The notes under the pieces are model-generated. The model did not search any database, had not been told where the DNA came from, and was given only the letters and a program-made list of their open reading frames with translations. A DNA stretch of 64,000 nt from Ziziphus jujuba (taxonomy: Eukaryota > Streptophyta > Magnoliopsida > Rosales > Rhamnaceae). Position numbers and translations under genes: made by a program. The DNA lies in NCBI RefSeq assembly GCF_031755915.1, contig NC_083383.1, positions 24,654,501 through 24,718,500 of the forward strand. The letters run 5' to 3'. Below, piece by piece: positions 44,896 to 57,301 of the stretch (the first letter of the stretch is position 1; each line of letters begins with the position of its first letter).

Positions 44896-45560
44896 TTAAA
44901 TACACATATTTATAAATCATAATCAACAGGAGTCTGTCACTCAAAAATTCCTTTTTAGATTCCCCAAGAACAAGATAAAAATTCTTCTTTTTCTTCTCTT
45001 TCCTTTCTCTTTCTTGGTGACTCACAGATTCCCCTTTTCTTCCCTCACTCTTAGCTTTTTCAAATTTTCTATCACTCTTGGGTTTGTCTTGATTTTTCCA
45101 TTCAATTTGAGTTTTAGGAGACTTACCTTGGACAGCAAGTTTGGATCTACCCTTTTGGATGGATGGAGAAACCGTGGGTGCCATGCTTGCTTTCTCCTTG
45201 AGCCGTTCTGCCTCCCTTCTTTGCTGCATTTGTAATTGGACTCTAAATACCTGCTTTGGAGTTAATGGCTCCAACTTAACCTTTTTACCTTTAAATTTAA
45301 AAAGAATGGAATTCTCTTTTCCATAGTGTATGGCATCCTTATCAAATTGCCATGGCCTCCCCAATAAAATATGACCAGCATGCAAAGGAACAACATCACA
45401 CAATACAACATCCACATATTTATCAATGTTGAATTTTTACTTTGGCTTGTTTTTTTACTTTCATTTCACCACTATCATTAAGTCATTGTAATCTATATGG
45501 TTTAGGATGTTTAATAGTTGCTAATCCTAATTTTTCAACTACCACATTACTAATTACATT
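44896..45560 (-). pseudogene. element 3 protease end and linker
   Basis: MDVVLCDVVPLHAGHILLGR then [16 protein letters not shown] mark the protease C-terminal part (45415 down), followed by the charged linker ([35 protein letters not shown]). The frame is open to the start of RT. The protease active site further upstream (about 45430-45600) is read with stops. Confidence 0.8.
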
Positions 45561-46988
45561 AGCACAACTTCCACTATTAACTATCATACTACATATGTTA
45601 CCTTGAATTTCACATCGAGTGTGGAAGATTTTATCTCTTTGAATTTGATGCTAAACTTTGTACATGGTTAGAACCTTTCTTTCCACCAAGCTCAATTCAG
45701 CCTTTGAAGCCTTGAGTGTTTTGGATTCCTCATGTTCCTCACCTTCAATTTCTTTTTCATCAAGTTCGGTTTCAACCTCACTTTCTTCACTTTTGGATTC
45801 CAAGTCTCCATTATCTTTCAGCACCATGATCCTCTTACTGAAGCATTAATTGGCAATGTGTCCTCATCCCTAGCACTTAAAACATACAATGTCATGAGTT
45901 CTAGAAGGTTTAGGATCAGTTTTACCTTTAAATTTGGGTGCTTGGACAGATTCAGCTTTTACTTCCTTCTTTGGCCGATTAGAACTTTCTTCTCCATGTT
46001 TAGGTTTTTGCCTTGTGTCATATGGGGGATTTCTCGTAACACTTGGATTTGATCTTCCGTTGTTTGATACTCCTCCAAAATGTGAGCTTGTACCCCTCCT
46101 CTTGATTTGGTTCTCAAGTTTAATAGCCATATGCAACATCTCTTCCAATTTCACATATTGTTGCAATTCTACTTAATTGGCTATCTCGCAAATCAACCCA
46201 CCTAGAAACTGTGCCATGGTTGCCTCACGATCCTCATTCACGCTCACCCTCATCATGAGCATCTCATCTCTTTATAGTAATCCTCCACAGTCTTACTTCC
46301 TTAAGTTAATGATTAAAGTCTTTGATGCAGCAACCTATGATAGTGGGTTAGCACAAATCTCTTCCTCATGGCCACTTTCATTTGTCGCCAAGTAGTAATC
46401 AATTCATCACTAACTCTTCTTTGGGTACTTTGCTCATTTGTCCACCATTGGAGCGCATAATGTCCAAACTCCAAAGCTACCAATTTAACCTTCCTAGCCT
46501 CTGAATAGTTATGACAATAAAAAATCATCTACATTCATTCCTCCCACTCTAAGTAAGCCTCCGAATCACTCTTTCCCATGAATGGTGGTATGTTGACCTT
46601 AATATTTACAAGATCATCATCTTCCTCTCTATCATGCCTCCCATGGGTTGGCCTTCCTTGGTATGCAATAATATCATCGACCCCCTCTTCAAAATCATCT
46701 TCAAAATTACCTCCTTCAAATTCTTCCTTAGGCCATCCACGACATCCTCGGCCTCCGTGAAATTCTTGCCTTGGATTCGGCCCACCTTGTGATATTTCTA
46801 ACATGTCTATCCTTTGATCTAGGTGATCAAAATGAGTATCCATCCTTTGAAGTTGTTCCAAGACCACCGTCATGTCGGTAGGTTCACCTCCACTTCCCGT
46901 TGCTTGAAAGTCACCTTTGAACCCTACAAATTCTTCTTCATTAATTCTAAATAGGCCATCTCTTCTTCTCATCCTTGAATCTACCATG
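45561..46988 (-). pseudogene. element 3 gag
   Basis: From about 46988: MVDSRMRRRDGLFRINEEEF, then a coiled-coil-like LEQLQRMDTHFDHLDQRIDM, a Gly/Arg/Glu-rich part and FMGKSDSEAYLEWEE (46535). It continues with MIFYCHNYSEARKVKLVALE, MQQYVKLEEMLHMAIKLENQ and CFKC of the zinc knuckle, where stops replace two codons (45850-45890). The frame open from 47065 adds a leader-encoded stretch that is probably not translated; the conserved start is the VDSRMRRR methionine, as in element 2 (38536). Confidence 0.82.
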
Positions 46989-48110
46989 TTAGTATAAATA
47001 ACACAAAATTTCTCACCAAAATCACTCCTTCGCGTGTTCCACTCAAACAAGGTCTCGACACTCATGCTTGCATGCTAGTTTCGGATTTTACCCACTTTTA
47101 AGCTCACTCTCTTGCTTTTTCCACTAAAAGAATTATCTCAAATTTCTAATTAAAACACACACAAAACAGTAGCTAGATCACAAGTTTTCCTTGATTTAAC
47201 TTATCAACAAAACAACAACTAAAACTAACAAATACCAAGTGAATTAACAAAACCTAGTCTTGGCCTAACTAACCAAAAATAAGACAAATTTAATAGGGTA
47301 ATTTCAGATTTATCAAGAAACACACTAGAATAATAAGAACCCAAAATTTCAAGGATAAAATTTAGAAAAGAGATTCAAACAAAACTTGGAATAGCTGTTA
47401 GTTGTTATTCTTGTAATTTAAGTTTTGTCTCAATTCCTTTAACCAATTTTAATCCTATCAATTTTAGCACTCAAAATTCAAATATCCAGCAATCAAATTG
47501 AATTTTCCAGCAACTCAAATATCAAAAATTCAATTTTTCCAACTCAAATGAATTCAAACTCCAAACTTTCAACCAAAACTGGCCTTTTACAATTTATTTT
47601 TATTTGGCTTTTGGCTTTTCTTTCTTCTGTTTTTTTTTTTTTTTTTTTTTTTTTTGGATCACAATAGATAGATGCTAACATAATTTCCAGCAGCACAATT
47701 CACCACCACAATTCCAACACAAAAAATTCCACCAAACCTGATCCTTCCTCAAATAATAACATATTGCATAATTGTTTTTTGGTTTTTTATGCAATATGAT
47801 TTCAAAACTTTTTTTTTTTTTTTTTTGGAATATGTGGATGCAACTATTGTAAGATTAAAACAGCAAAGAAAAATCAACAATAAACCAAATTAACAAAAAC
47901 AATGATGAAAAACAACCAACAAACTAGGAAGCAAAATATGGTAAAACAACGAAACCTAATTAGACCAGGAATAACGATTTTGAGTTTTTTTTTTTTTAAT
48001 AATATGCAAAACGTGAAGGAACTAAGAACAATCTTAACCTAATGTTAAAATTGTAGAATAATACAGAAATAAATAAAACAAATAAGATAGATCAAACCTA
48101 ACAAAATTTT
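46989..48110 (-). other. element 3 leader
   Basis: Non-coding, between gag and PBS. It contains long A-runs on the minus strand (T on plus: 47630-47656 and 47810-47827). No gene. Confidence 0.75.
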
Positions 48111-48122
48111 GCTCTGATACCA
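48111..48122 (-). other. primer-binding site of element 3 (initiator Met tRNA)
   Basis: TGGTATCAGAGC on the minus strand, two bases from the 5' LTR end at 48125. Confidence 0.9.
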
Positions 48123-48124
48123 AA

Positions 48125-49272
48125 TAATACGAATCTAGGTCAATTTGCACCTAAACCCGAATTATATTAGCCTGGATTGAAAAATTAAGTTCAAGTTCTC
48201 ATGGTTACCTCAATCCCTAATCAACCTGTGACTAGAAACTTTGATATATCGAAGATGCCACAATAGGTGATGAATATCCTATTGATAAGTCAAATTAAAA
48301 CACTCACTCTCTAATAGTCTTTTATGTGTTCAAAAAGAACAAAGAGGATTCTCTAATGGTGTTTTAGGTGTTCAAAGAAAACAAAGAGAATTCTTTTCAC
48401 AAATTATTTTCTGTGAAAATTCTAAGCTGATTTCTCATTGAAAATAATCCTTTAAATAGGCTTTAAATGAACAAATAAACCCTAAAGAATTAGGTCAAAA
48501 CTGGCCATAGAGAATAGGAAACTACATTTGGTTGAATTTCACCTCCCTTTCCTAAACTAAATTATATTAATTAATTTCTTTATTTTGAATTAGGAATTGA
48601 TTAATTGACAACCAAAATAATAAAATTCTAACTTTCCTAAGTTAATTTTTCCAGCAAACAATTAAATAAAAACCAAAATAAAAAGTCAAATTCAAATTAG
48701 GAAACTAGTTGACTAGTTTGACAACTAAGTATCTTTGATCCATTTTCAATTTGTAAAGGCTCCAAATTAGATCCAATGTGCCTTGTAGGATGCCAAATAG
48801 GATTATATATGATTCTTATACGTTTCCCTTGATTGGAACAAAGAGAAAATGCCCAATCAACGAAATACAACAAAGCCCGTGGCAAATACAGTAAATTCGG
48901 CCAAAAATGTCTTCCATGCGTAAATGGCTTCGTTGGTTTCTTTTGCTTCTACCTTGACTTGATTCCATGACCTCTTAATAATCAATTGAATTCAAGAAGT
49001 TTTGAACCCATTCCTTGTTGCTCGGAGTCCACAAATGCACTAAAACAGCTACCCGGATCCATATAAACCTCCACCATTAGATGTTTAAAACAAGCTTTGA
49101 ATCTTCAGGTATTGACAAGTCCTTTTGAAAATTGATAACTCCTTGTATAAATCCAGTCAGGTTGTCCTTAAATCTCTTAACTTGAGCCCTAATGATTGGC
49201 CCAATCTTCAACTGTATAGGATCAGCACTACAGCGGGTTGTCGGTTGTACGGGTACGGGCAGATTGTCATCA
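48125..49272 (-). repeat. 5' LTR of element 3
   Basis: On the plus strand TAATACGAATC (TGAT expected, one change) to ..GATTGTCATCA, 1148 bp. It carries the pol-tail coding at its outer end (48975-49255), with no function in this position. A 45-bp direct repeat (AATTCT..TTTAGGTGTTC) is near 48300-48400. Confidence 0.88.
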
Positions 49273-49560
49273 CTTGGATAAGTAGTTAGTCACGACTAAG
49301 ATAAACTTTCATTGACTATGAGTGGTTGGAAGAGGCCCAACTATATCAATACTCCCATTGAATAAATGGTCATAGGCTAGAAATGGATGTGAGTTCATTA
49401 GAAGATACATGATGGACCGAACCAAACTTCTAATATTTTTCACATCCTTTAGCAACTTCTTAAAATCTTAAACACTATAAGCCAATAAAACCTTACAACA
49501 TTATCCACCTGGCCATTGCTCGTCCACTTTAGTGATTTATACATTGTCCTTCATGCACCT
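49273..49560 (-). pseudogene. Tat-element integrase, 5' part
   Basis: The antisense reading YDHLFNGSIDIVGPLP, THSQ and KFILVVTNYLSKW is the first part of the core, with D of the DIVGPLP motif. The zinc-finger part upstream (49440-49560) is weak. It joins to 41567 across element 3. Confidence 0.8.
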
Positions 49561-49879
49561 CAATCATCACTTTCAAAGCAGCCCTAGGACTAAGGCATCT
49601 AAGCAAAGGTCCTAAAAAGGACTTTTGGTAGAGCTTGTCTCTAACCACATAATACTTCGTGGCTTTCATCCTTAGCTTCCTTGCCTCTAAATTTATCATA
49701 GGGAAGTTCTCTATCTACAATATAACTGATAATGTATTTAGTCTAATTCTTCTCATATTTTTCTGTAGTCATAATTCTTTCATCTTTGGTGATACTTCTT
49801 TTAGACAGCAGCTCAACTGGTATCGATCTCCTTCCTTTCGATGGTATGGCCAAGGCAATATACACTAGAGCACCAATAT

Positions 49880-50320
49880 TACTATTTTCATTCCTCAGTA
49901 GGTGCTAGACCTCAACCACCTTAAAATTTTCGGTCAACTACTTAACTTTATTTAGTTAAGCCGTAATGCTCATATCCTCGGCTGTTTAATACTCATTAAC
50001 TCAGTTGACCACCAACTAAGAGTCACTAAATACATGCTCCAAATTTCAAGGTGAGTCCAAGTCCAATGATTAATGCCTCTTACTTTGCTTTGTTAATTAA
50101 AGTGTGAAACTCAAATCTAAAGGACTATTTTATCACATCACCATGAAGGCTTTTAAATAGGATCCCAGAACTATTCCCTTGGATACTAGATGAGTCGTCC
50201 ATATTCATGGTCCATTCAATTTTTTATTCCTTTGCTTCCCTCTCGGCATCTTCTGTTACCACAATGAATTCTACAATAAAATCGAGCAAAACTTGAGATT
50301 TCATAGCTGCTTGAGCGACA
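49880..50320 (-). pseudogene. Tat-element RNase H region
   Basis: Antisense: MNMDDSSSIQGNSSGILFKS (first Asp), FEFHTLINKAK then EALIIGLGLTLKFGA (the NNEAEYEALIAGL motif, with Glu codons changed to Lys/stop). Upstream, SDRVRRI and SSYEISSFARFY match the segment that links RT to this RNase H. Decayed by G-to-A/C-to-T changes. Confidence 0.7.
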
Positions 50321-50699
50321 TACCTTATATTAAATTCTCCTAACTCGATCACTCATAGTGCCAAACTCTTCATTAATTTCAGCTTGTGTATGATTGTTAC
50401 GAGAGGAAAAGTTATGAATACTTCAATGGTATAACATTGAAAAATATGGTCGTAATTTTCAAAACGAAATGATGAGTGCATACACCAAATTTTTCATCAT
50501 ACTGTAGCAAGTCTCAATGTCTAAAATACTTTGCTAATGAAGAAGATAGTTTCTATTGTTTGCCTTTATTTTTATCAATGTTAAGTTGACTACTTGTTTA
50601 GATATTGTTAATTATAGCTCGAGCATGTTCCCTTGTTCTCGTTTTACTAATATTAGGGCTTAACCAAGATAACTCTTTGCATTTTTAAATACTTCTTAC

Positions 50700-51640
50700 T
50701 ACTCACTAGTCCATTCAAAATCTTTGTATCTTTTTTAAGGCATTGAAGAATTGATGGCACTTGTCAGATGATCTTGAAATGAATCTACTTAAAGCAGCTA
50801 CTCTTCCATTTAGCCTATGCATATCTCTTTTTCTTTGGGGGGATGACATTTCTATCAAAGCTTCGATCTGACATGGGTTAGCTTTAATTCCTCTTTGCAT
50901 GACCAAGAAACATTCTAGTTAAGACACTAAAAGTGCATTTTATTGGACTTAGTCTCATTTGATATTTTTTCCAAAATATTAAATGTCTTCCTTAAATGCT
51001 CAACATCATCCTCAGCTTTCAATGACTTTACCAGCATGTCATTGATGTATACTTCCATAGTTTCCAAATCTTATCCTTGAACATTTTGTTAATAAGGCAT
51101 TGATAGGTTGCTTCTACATTCTTCAAGCCAAAAGGCATCATTTTGTAAAAATAAATCCCTTTTTCAATCATAAAAGATGTTTTCTCTTAATCATCAGGAT
51201 GCATTAGAATCTAGTTATATCCAGAGAAAACATCCAAGAAACTCATCAACTTGAGGCCAATTGTCACATCTACGAGCATGTCAATCATGGAAATAGGGAA
51301 ACTATCTTTCAAACATGCTTTATTTAAATATGTGAAGTTGATGCAATTTGTGTTTTTCCTATTCTTCTTCTTCTTCATCATAATGATGTTCACCAACCAC
51401 TCAGGGTATTACACTTCTCAAACCACATCATTTGCTTCTAGCCAATCAACCTCTTTATTAATCATCTTATTCCTCTCAAGTGCAAACTTCCTTCTTTTTT
51501 GCTTCATCAGTTTATACTGGGGCTCAACATTCAATTTTTGAATTATTATGGATGGGTCTATTCCAAGAAAATCAAATAGATCCAAAGTGAAGCATTGCTT
51601 ATGCTTTCTTCGAAAATCGATCAATTTTTTCTCAGCTCAA
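50700..51640 (-). pseudogene. Tat-element reverse transcriptase
   Basis: From the N-terminal side: FDFLGIDPSIIIQKLNVEPQ and KQKRRKFALERNKMINKEVD (51624-51418), NCINFTYLNKACLKDSFPIS then LVDVTIGLKLMSFLDVFSGY (51340-51211, the FMDAFSGYNQI catalytic Asp motif), and GIKANPCQIEALIEM with LNGRVAALSRFISRSSDKCH (50715-50906). These are hallmark Tat/Athila-type RT words. The YVDD turn region (about 51010-51060) is present as MLVKS-like decayed sequence. Frames are broken. Confidence 0.85.
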
Positions 51641-51939
51641 TATTCAATGCTAAGCCAATCCTCTTAGTTTACTCATACTTCTCAGGGTCCAGTGGAACTT
51701 CCTTGACTTAGTCCATGTTATCTTTCTTTGCTTTGCTATTGGGACCCCAAGATTTTTTTTATTGCTATTAACCATCACAGGCTTTTCCTTGCATCCCAGT
51801 CATGTAGCAAGATCAAGTTGTTTTATAGCTATGTCTCAAAATTCCAATCATTCTCCCATTAAGAAATTTTAGCATCTAATGATAGGTAGATAGAACAGCC
51901 TTCATGCTATAAAGCCATGGTTGTCTAATGATGGCATGA
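51641..51939 (-). pseudogene. Tat-element protease end
   Basis: The antisense reading HH..TTMAL..HEGCSIYLSLD matches the segment Y N.I.GRPWL..M.AV.STYH of Tat proteases, followed by KFLNGRMIG. It is interrupted at 51940 by the solo LTR and continues at 53039. Confidence 0.65.
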
Positions 51940-53038
51940 TGATACAAACCCCCCGACCCCGCACAACCGACAACCAGCTGGGGTGCCTGTTCAATACGGA
52001 TGAAGACTAGGCCGATCACTAGAGCTCAAGCCGAGAGATTTAAGGAAAACCTGGGAGCATTTACATAGGGAGTAGTTAATTCTCAAAAGATTTTATCCAT
52101 ACCTGCAGATACGAAGGCTGTTCTAAGCATCCGAGTGGTGGAAGCCGATAAGGACCCGGGTAGCTGTTTTAGTGCAAATTTGGACTCCGGGCAGCAAGGA
52201 ATGGTTCCAACACTTCATGAACTCAATTAATATCAGTCAAAGGACATGGAATCCAGCCAATGCATAATTAAAAGCATCTAAAAAGGACTTGCATGGATAG
52301 CATCTCAATTTGGCTGAAAACGTGTTGTTTAGTTGCTGGCTTTGACTTTTCTTCTTGTTTGACTTATTCCAATTAAAGGGCAATGTTTGGGAATCATTAT
52401 TAGTCATATTTAACATCCTAAATGGTATATGGAAGCTGATTTAGAGCCCAAATAGGCTGGAGATTGGTCAAAGATACCTTAGTAGTCAAACTAGTTAACT
52501 AGTTTCCTAATTTGATTTCGACTTTTTGTTTTAGAAAATTAGTCTCTTATTTTGTTTCTATTTATTTATTTTATTGCAAAATCAACTTAGAAAAGTTATT
52601 ATTTTATTATTTTTGTTGTAAATTAATTAATTCCTAATTCAAAACAAAGGAATTAATTAATCCTGAATTTCAGCCAAGCTAGGTTTCCTATTCTTTGGTG
52701 GCCGGTTTACCTAGATAATTAGTGTTTTATTTTGTAACTTTTTATCCTATTTAAGGAATTTTGTTATCAATAATATTCAGCAAATTATTCATACAAAAAA
52801 TTATTTGTGAGATTGAAATCTTTTTGTTCTCTTTGAACACCTAAAACACTATTAGTGAATGAGTATTTTAGTTTGACTTATCACAAGGATATCCATCACC
52901 TATTATGGCATCTTCATTATACCAAGGTTTCTAATCATAGGTTGGTTAGGAGTTAAGGTAACTATTAAAACTTGAACATAATTAGATCCGGGCTAATATA
53001 ATAAGGGTTTAGGCGCAGGTCGTTCTAGATTCGTATCA
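51940..53038 (+). mobile_element. solo LTR, CRM-like family, in Tat protease
   Basis: TGATACAAACCCCC at 51940 to TAGATTCGTATCA at 53038, 1099 bp. The left limit could instead be 51937 (TGATGATAC). It contains the pol-tail segment (MKTRPITRAQAERFKENLGA-like) and no minisatellite. No clear target duplication (CATGA against TCATT). The Tat protease reads up to it on both sides. Confidence 0.85.
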
Positions 53039-53509
53039 TCATTGTTAAATAAATTGTGACTCCCTTGGTGGACATAGGTATCATTACTGTAAGGTTCATA
53101 AGCTTATTTCCTTCACATTCCCCACATCATACCTCATTTCCTTTAAGGTTTCAAGGAAAATTATATCAGCTGGGTTTTTGTTGTTGATCAACACCCTTTT
53201 TTCACCATACAATCCCTGATAAAGAGTTTTACCATCAAAGCATCACCATTGGGCATATGCAGACCTTGCTCATCCTATCTTGCAAGGACAATATCTAGGG
53301 CCTTTGAACATGGTGGAGTGGTTATTTCCACTTAAGCAACCATTGCAAGCTTAATATGTCTCTTCTTCTTAGTCATTGTTACGCCTTCACTTGTGGATGC
53401 TCAATGTATGGTTTGGATTACCCATTGAGAAAGCTTCTTTTCATTTCTTTCCCTTGACCTATCATTACTTCTTAGGTTATACTTTGGTAACATTTTTCTC
53501 TTCCACCTA
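53039..53509 (-). pseudogene. Tat-element protease/gag-pol linker
   Basis: The antisense reading VLINNKNPADIIFLETLKEM then RYDVGNVKEIS and STKGVTIYLT suggests the segment leading into the aspartic protease. Weakly conserved, with stops. Confidence 0.5.
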
Positions 53510-56500
53510 TGTAACACCTCCATATGAGAAAGTGCTTAGAATTTAAAATTTTGACCAAGTTTGATCGAGGTTGATCGAGTTGGTCTCATAGTTGACTTTT
53601 TGATACAGTCAAAATTTCGTTTTGACTAAGGTATCATGGCAAATAGCACATCACCATAACTCCATATATTGGCAGATGCCAAATTCAGAGTTCAATCGAG
53701 AAGTTACGGTTAGAACAAGGTGTGATTTGAATTTGACTAAGTGGGCCCCAAAGGTTGACTTTTTATTTGGTCAAGGTTTGTTGTTGGCCAGTATACCATT
53801 GTCAACCACATGTCAACTGTCTTGTGGCTAGGGGGAGGAAAAAGAGAAAGGAAATAAAAAGAAAGAGAGATAACCACTTTTTTTCAATCACATTGCCAAC
53901 TACCAGCCATTGTCCTACCTCATGCGCCAGCCCATATGAGAGCCCACCCCACTATGAACATGATGGCTAAGTTTCTCGATCATCCATTGTTGTACACACC
54001 TGAAATGGCTGGAGACACCGGGGTCAATCATTTTCAAATTTTTGGCAATTTGGCCATTTTTTGATAGACCCAGCCCGACCCATATCTCTACCCTCCTATT
54101 TTAGACCCCTTAATTCTTAATATGGCCTTCATTCTTACTGATTTTAAGCTATTTGAGAGTTATAATGATTTGAAGTTTGGCCAAAACTTGCCGACTATTT
54201 TCCAGCCACTGAAAGTAAGTTTGGTTAATTTAAGCTAAGTGTTCTTAATTCTCATCTCTCAAGCTTTTATTCAGTATATAATTTGTTAATTATGAATGAG
54301 TATTTAAAATTTTTCTATTTTAGTATAATTTTGGTAATTACTGTAAAATTAGATTGTATTGGATGTTTTCCCTAGAAATTCTTATTGCAGTTAAGTTCCC
54401 AATGTCTAATAGAAGTTAATGAAATAATCAATTTTATGAAATTGGATATAAATAGAAAATTTCAATTTTGGGCAATACACCATTAGGAGTCACCGTATAG
54501 CTAGACATCCTTGGAGACCAAATTTTGGAATCTAAAGTAGTAAAAGTAATTTTAGAGTATTTCAATATCTTTGGATAACATTATCGTTACCTAAATAATA
54601 TTTTTGGTGTATTTTAGGCACCCTAACGAAACTTGCGACTGACTCTGCAGTGGAACAAGAATGACTAAACATCAGTACTATGAGCAGTTCATTCTCTTAA
54701 ATACTTTGGACCTATGTTAAGTTACGTATGTTAATTAATATGAATGTTATTCATATATTACATGTGTGTGTATTCATTTATGCACGTGGCTAGATACGTC
54801 TACATGTTAAGGTACATTTGGTTGAGGACATATGACAATAATAATTAAACCATGATTGATTTTGGAGTTGCTTTAACAAAGATGGAAAGTGATTTTTGAT
54901 AAAGGTTGTACACCTAAACCTGGTTTAGTAGAATATATATATATATATAGTTATTTGTATATTATAATTCCATAGAGATGTGCATATATCAATATATATA
55001 GATTATGTATATATTTACATCGAGCCTATATCAATTTAATGATTTAATGTATATTTCTGGAAGATTTGAGGCGTCAAAGCTTATATTTTGTTCTCTTTTT
55101 ATAGAAATTGATACTTAATTACTCGATATTTTTCATCTTGAGCTTATTAAGGAAATTTTTGTGTATGAGGAAGGATAATTATTTCCATTAACTAACATTT
55201 ATGATTTTAGATTTTATTATGGTCCATGTATTAATATTTATACTTATGTTCTTATGTATAAATTAGTATATGTATATATACATGTATTTGTTTTAGACAT
55301 GGATTTTACCCTGCTCAATTTCTTGGAAACTTGAAATTAGGCTTTTAAAAGTTTTGATAATTTAATATGACGAATCTAAATTTTATGTAATAATTTTCTC
55401 CAAAAAATGGAGCTTATATAAGTTGAGAACCTTGATATTTAGATTTTCTGGTATTTATATTTAATTCGTGGTCTAAATGGCTTAACCGATCCATAAATTG
55501 TATATTTTTTTCTTAAAATTGTATTTGGGGATTATAAAATATTTATTGTTAATTCTAGATTTGATATGTTACATAATTGTTGGCAGATTATGTTTTTATA
55601 TATGTATATTTGTATATTTTTAATTCAGGAGATTATTTTGTTTGTATTTATTTCCAGTTATTTATTTATTATTTATTTATTTATATATATGTTGATTTAT
55701 AAGTTGAGGAAATTAATTTCCCATAATAGTTATTATGTTGTTTAAAAAATAATTTTTCATTTGTGATTTATAAATGAATTTTGGGAAATTTTGTGTTTTT
55801 ATATTATATATTTACATATTTATTCATAGATATATGGTTTTTTTTTTTTAAATGTACCATATAATATTGGTGTTCTTGAAATACATATGATTGATTTCAG
55901 CATGCAGGTTATACTATAGTGAGCAAGTGTAAAAAAGTATTTTATAGTGATAGAATTAGTCACTTGTTCTTTAATCGTAGGATGACAAGTTATTTAGCAT
56001 CGGCGCCCTTGGAACGCTAAAGGCATTGTATGGAGGTTCTCTTTTTTCCCCTCATTTCTGTTAAGTGGTGTTTGGGATGCCAAGATCACTTAACAGTATT
56101 GATATATCATATGATTCATTAGGTGTCTTTTCAATATATTTTGTGATAGGTGTACCATGCAGTACCAAGGCAGTGACCTGGTTAGGCTTATGAGCTATTT
56201 ATTATTGTATTTATGCTACATACTAGAACAACAAGTTGGATGGTCACTGTAGGCAACCATCTCGATTGTATTGATAACAGTAAGCATATGAGTAGTTACA
56301 TTTGTTGATTAGGCTTTCAAGCGGTTGATACTATTGGGTTGTGCACTAGTATAAAGTATGGTATATTGTGTGTTTTTCCATTACGAGCATCTGTTTTAGA
56401 TAATATATTTATTATTTTTAATATTACTATTCTCAATATAATTTACATTATTAAATAATAATTTGGTATATGTTTATTTTTGTTTGATTACAATTGTAAT

Positions 56501-57298
56501 TATTATTATTATCATCATCATCATCAATTGTATGATTGTTGTATTTATTCAAATCGTTGACTTTTTAGATTTGAAAGTATGCATATAACATTATAAGTTA
56601 GTAGGAAAGCTTGTATAATACTAATAATAGAAATCTGGGTCAAACCTTTGGATAGGTGTATTAGCTTACAGACATATTATTCAAAACTTTTATGGGATTT
56701 TACACATATTTGCATTTTTGTATATATAAAAATATGTATTTATGTTGGTTTTAGAAAGTGGTAATGTTATCAATATTATTATTATGACCTTAACTATTCA
56801 ATTAAAGGTATTATTTCTATATGTTTATTTTAATTATTTTATTTAAGAATATTTTACAATTTATTGTTTCTTAACGGTATAAGCCCGCATTTTTATATTG
56901 CCTACATTTTGAGATGTGGTTTGTGAGGTTTAGGTTTGGGACTTAGATTGTCTTTATTTACTATCATTATATCATTATCATTAAAATTATTGCTATGGTT
57001 GTATTCACTGTTGTTAAATATATTATGGACTTGGGATGGTTTGTACTATTATTGTAATTATCTTTTTATTTATATTTATGTGCTGGAAAATTTATGGAGT
57101 GCAATAAGTTTATGCAATTGAAGTAAATAAGAGACGTGGTCGATTATTGATATATATAAGAGTGTGTTTTCTATACATGATTAAATTTAGAAAAGTTACT
57201 TCACAAGGGAGATAATGCCAAATTTTTTGTAAAATTGATTTCCCCTAGTCGGGGCCATTCTAGGATTTTGATAGGGAAGTTTAGAAGGGGTCTTGACA
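53510..57298 (+). mobile_element. 3.8-kb solo LTR-like unit with TSD
   Basis: It starts TGTAACACCTCCATATGAG and ends AGAAGGGGTCTTGACA. ACCTA (53505-53509) and ATCTA (57299-57303) flank it, one mismatch. TG..CA ends and the TGTAACACC start are typical of very long LTRs of Tekay/Del chromoviruses. No coding sequence was found inside; small frames such as 56936-57121 are AT-rich noise. Contents: repeated TTGACTTTTT/TTGACCAAG words near 53550-53780, (TA)n at 54930, and (ATT)n/(ATC)n at 56500-56525. Orientation is from the LTR ends only. Confidence 0.7.
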
Positions 57299-57301
57299 AT
57301 C

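Larger units (their letters stand above)
41568..49272 (-). mobile_element. CRM-like gypsy element 3, nearly full structure, with TSD
   Basis: 3' LTR 41568-42256, polypurine tract 42257-42269, pol and gag to about 46990, leader, primer-binding site 48111-48122, 5' LTR 48125-49272. Flanks are GTTGG (41563-41567) and CTTGG (49273-49277), one mismatch. The insertion splits the Tat integrase between YLSKW and VEVK. Each domain is recognisable, but stops, frameshifts and an LTR deletion make it inactive. Confidence 0.92.

Noticed and set aside
44462..45326. Plus-strand frames opposite element 3 pol
   Set aside because: Shadows of the minus-strand RT and linker; no independent codon pattern or domain.
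51935..53043. Target duplication around the solo LTR at 51940
   Set aside because: CATGA and TCATT do not match, and alternative start points give no better pair.
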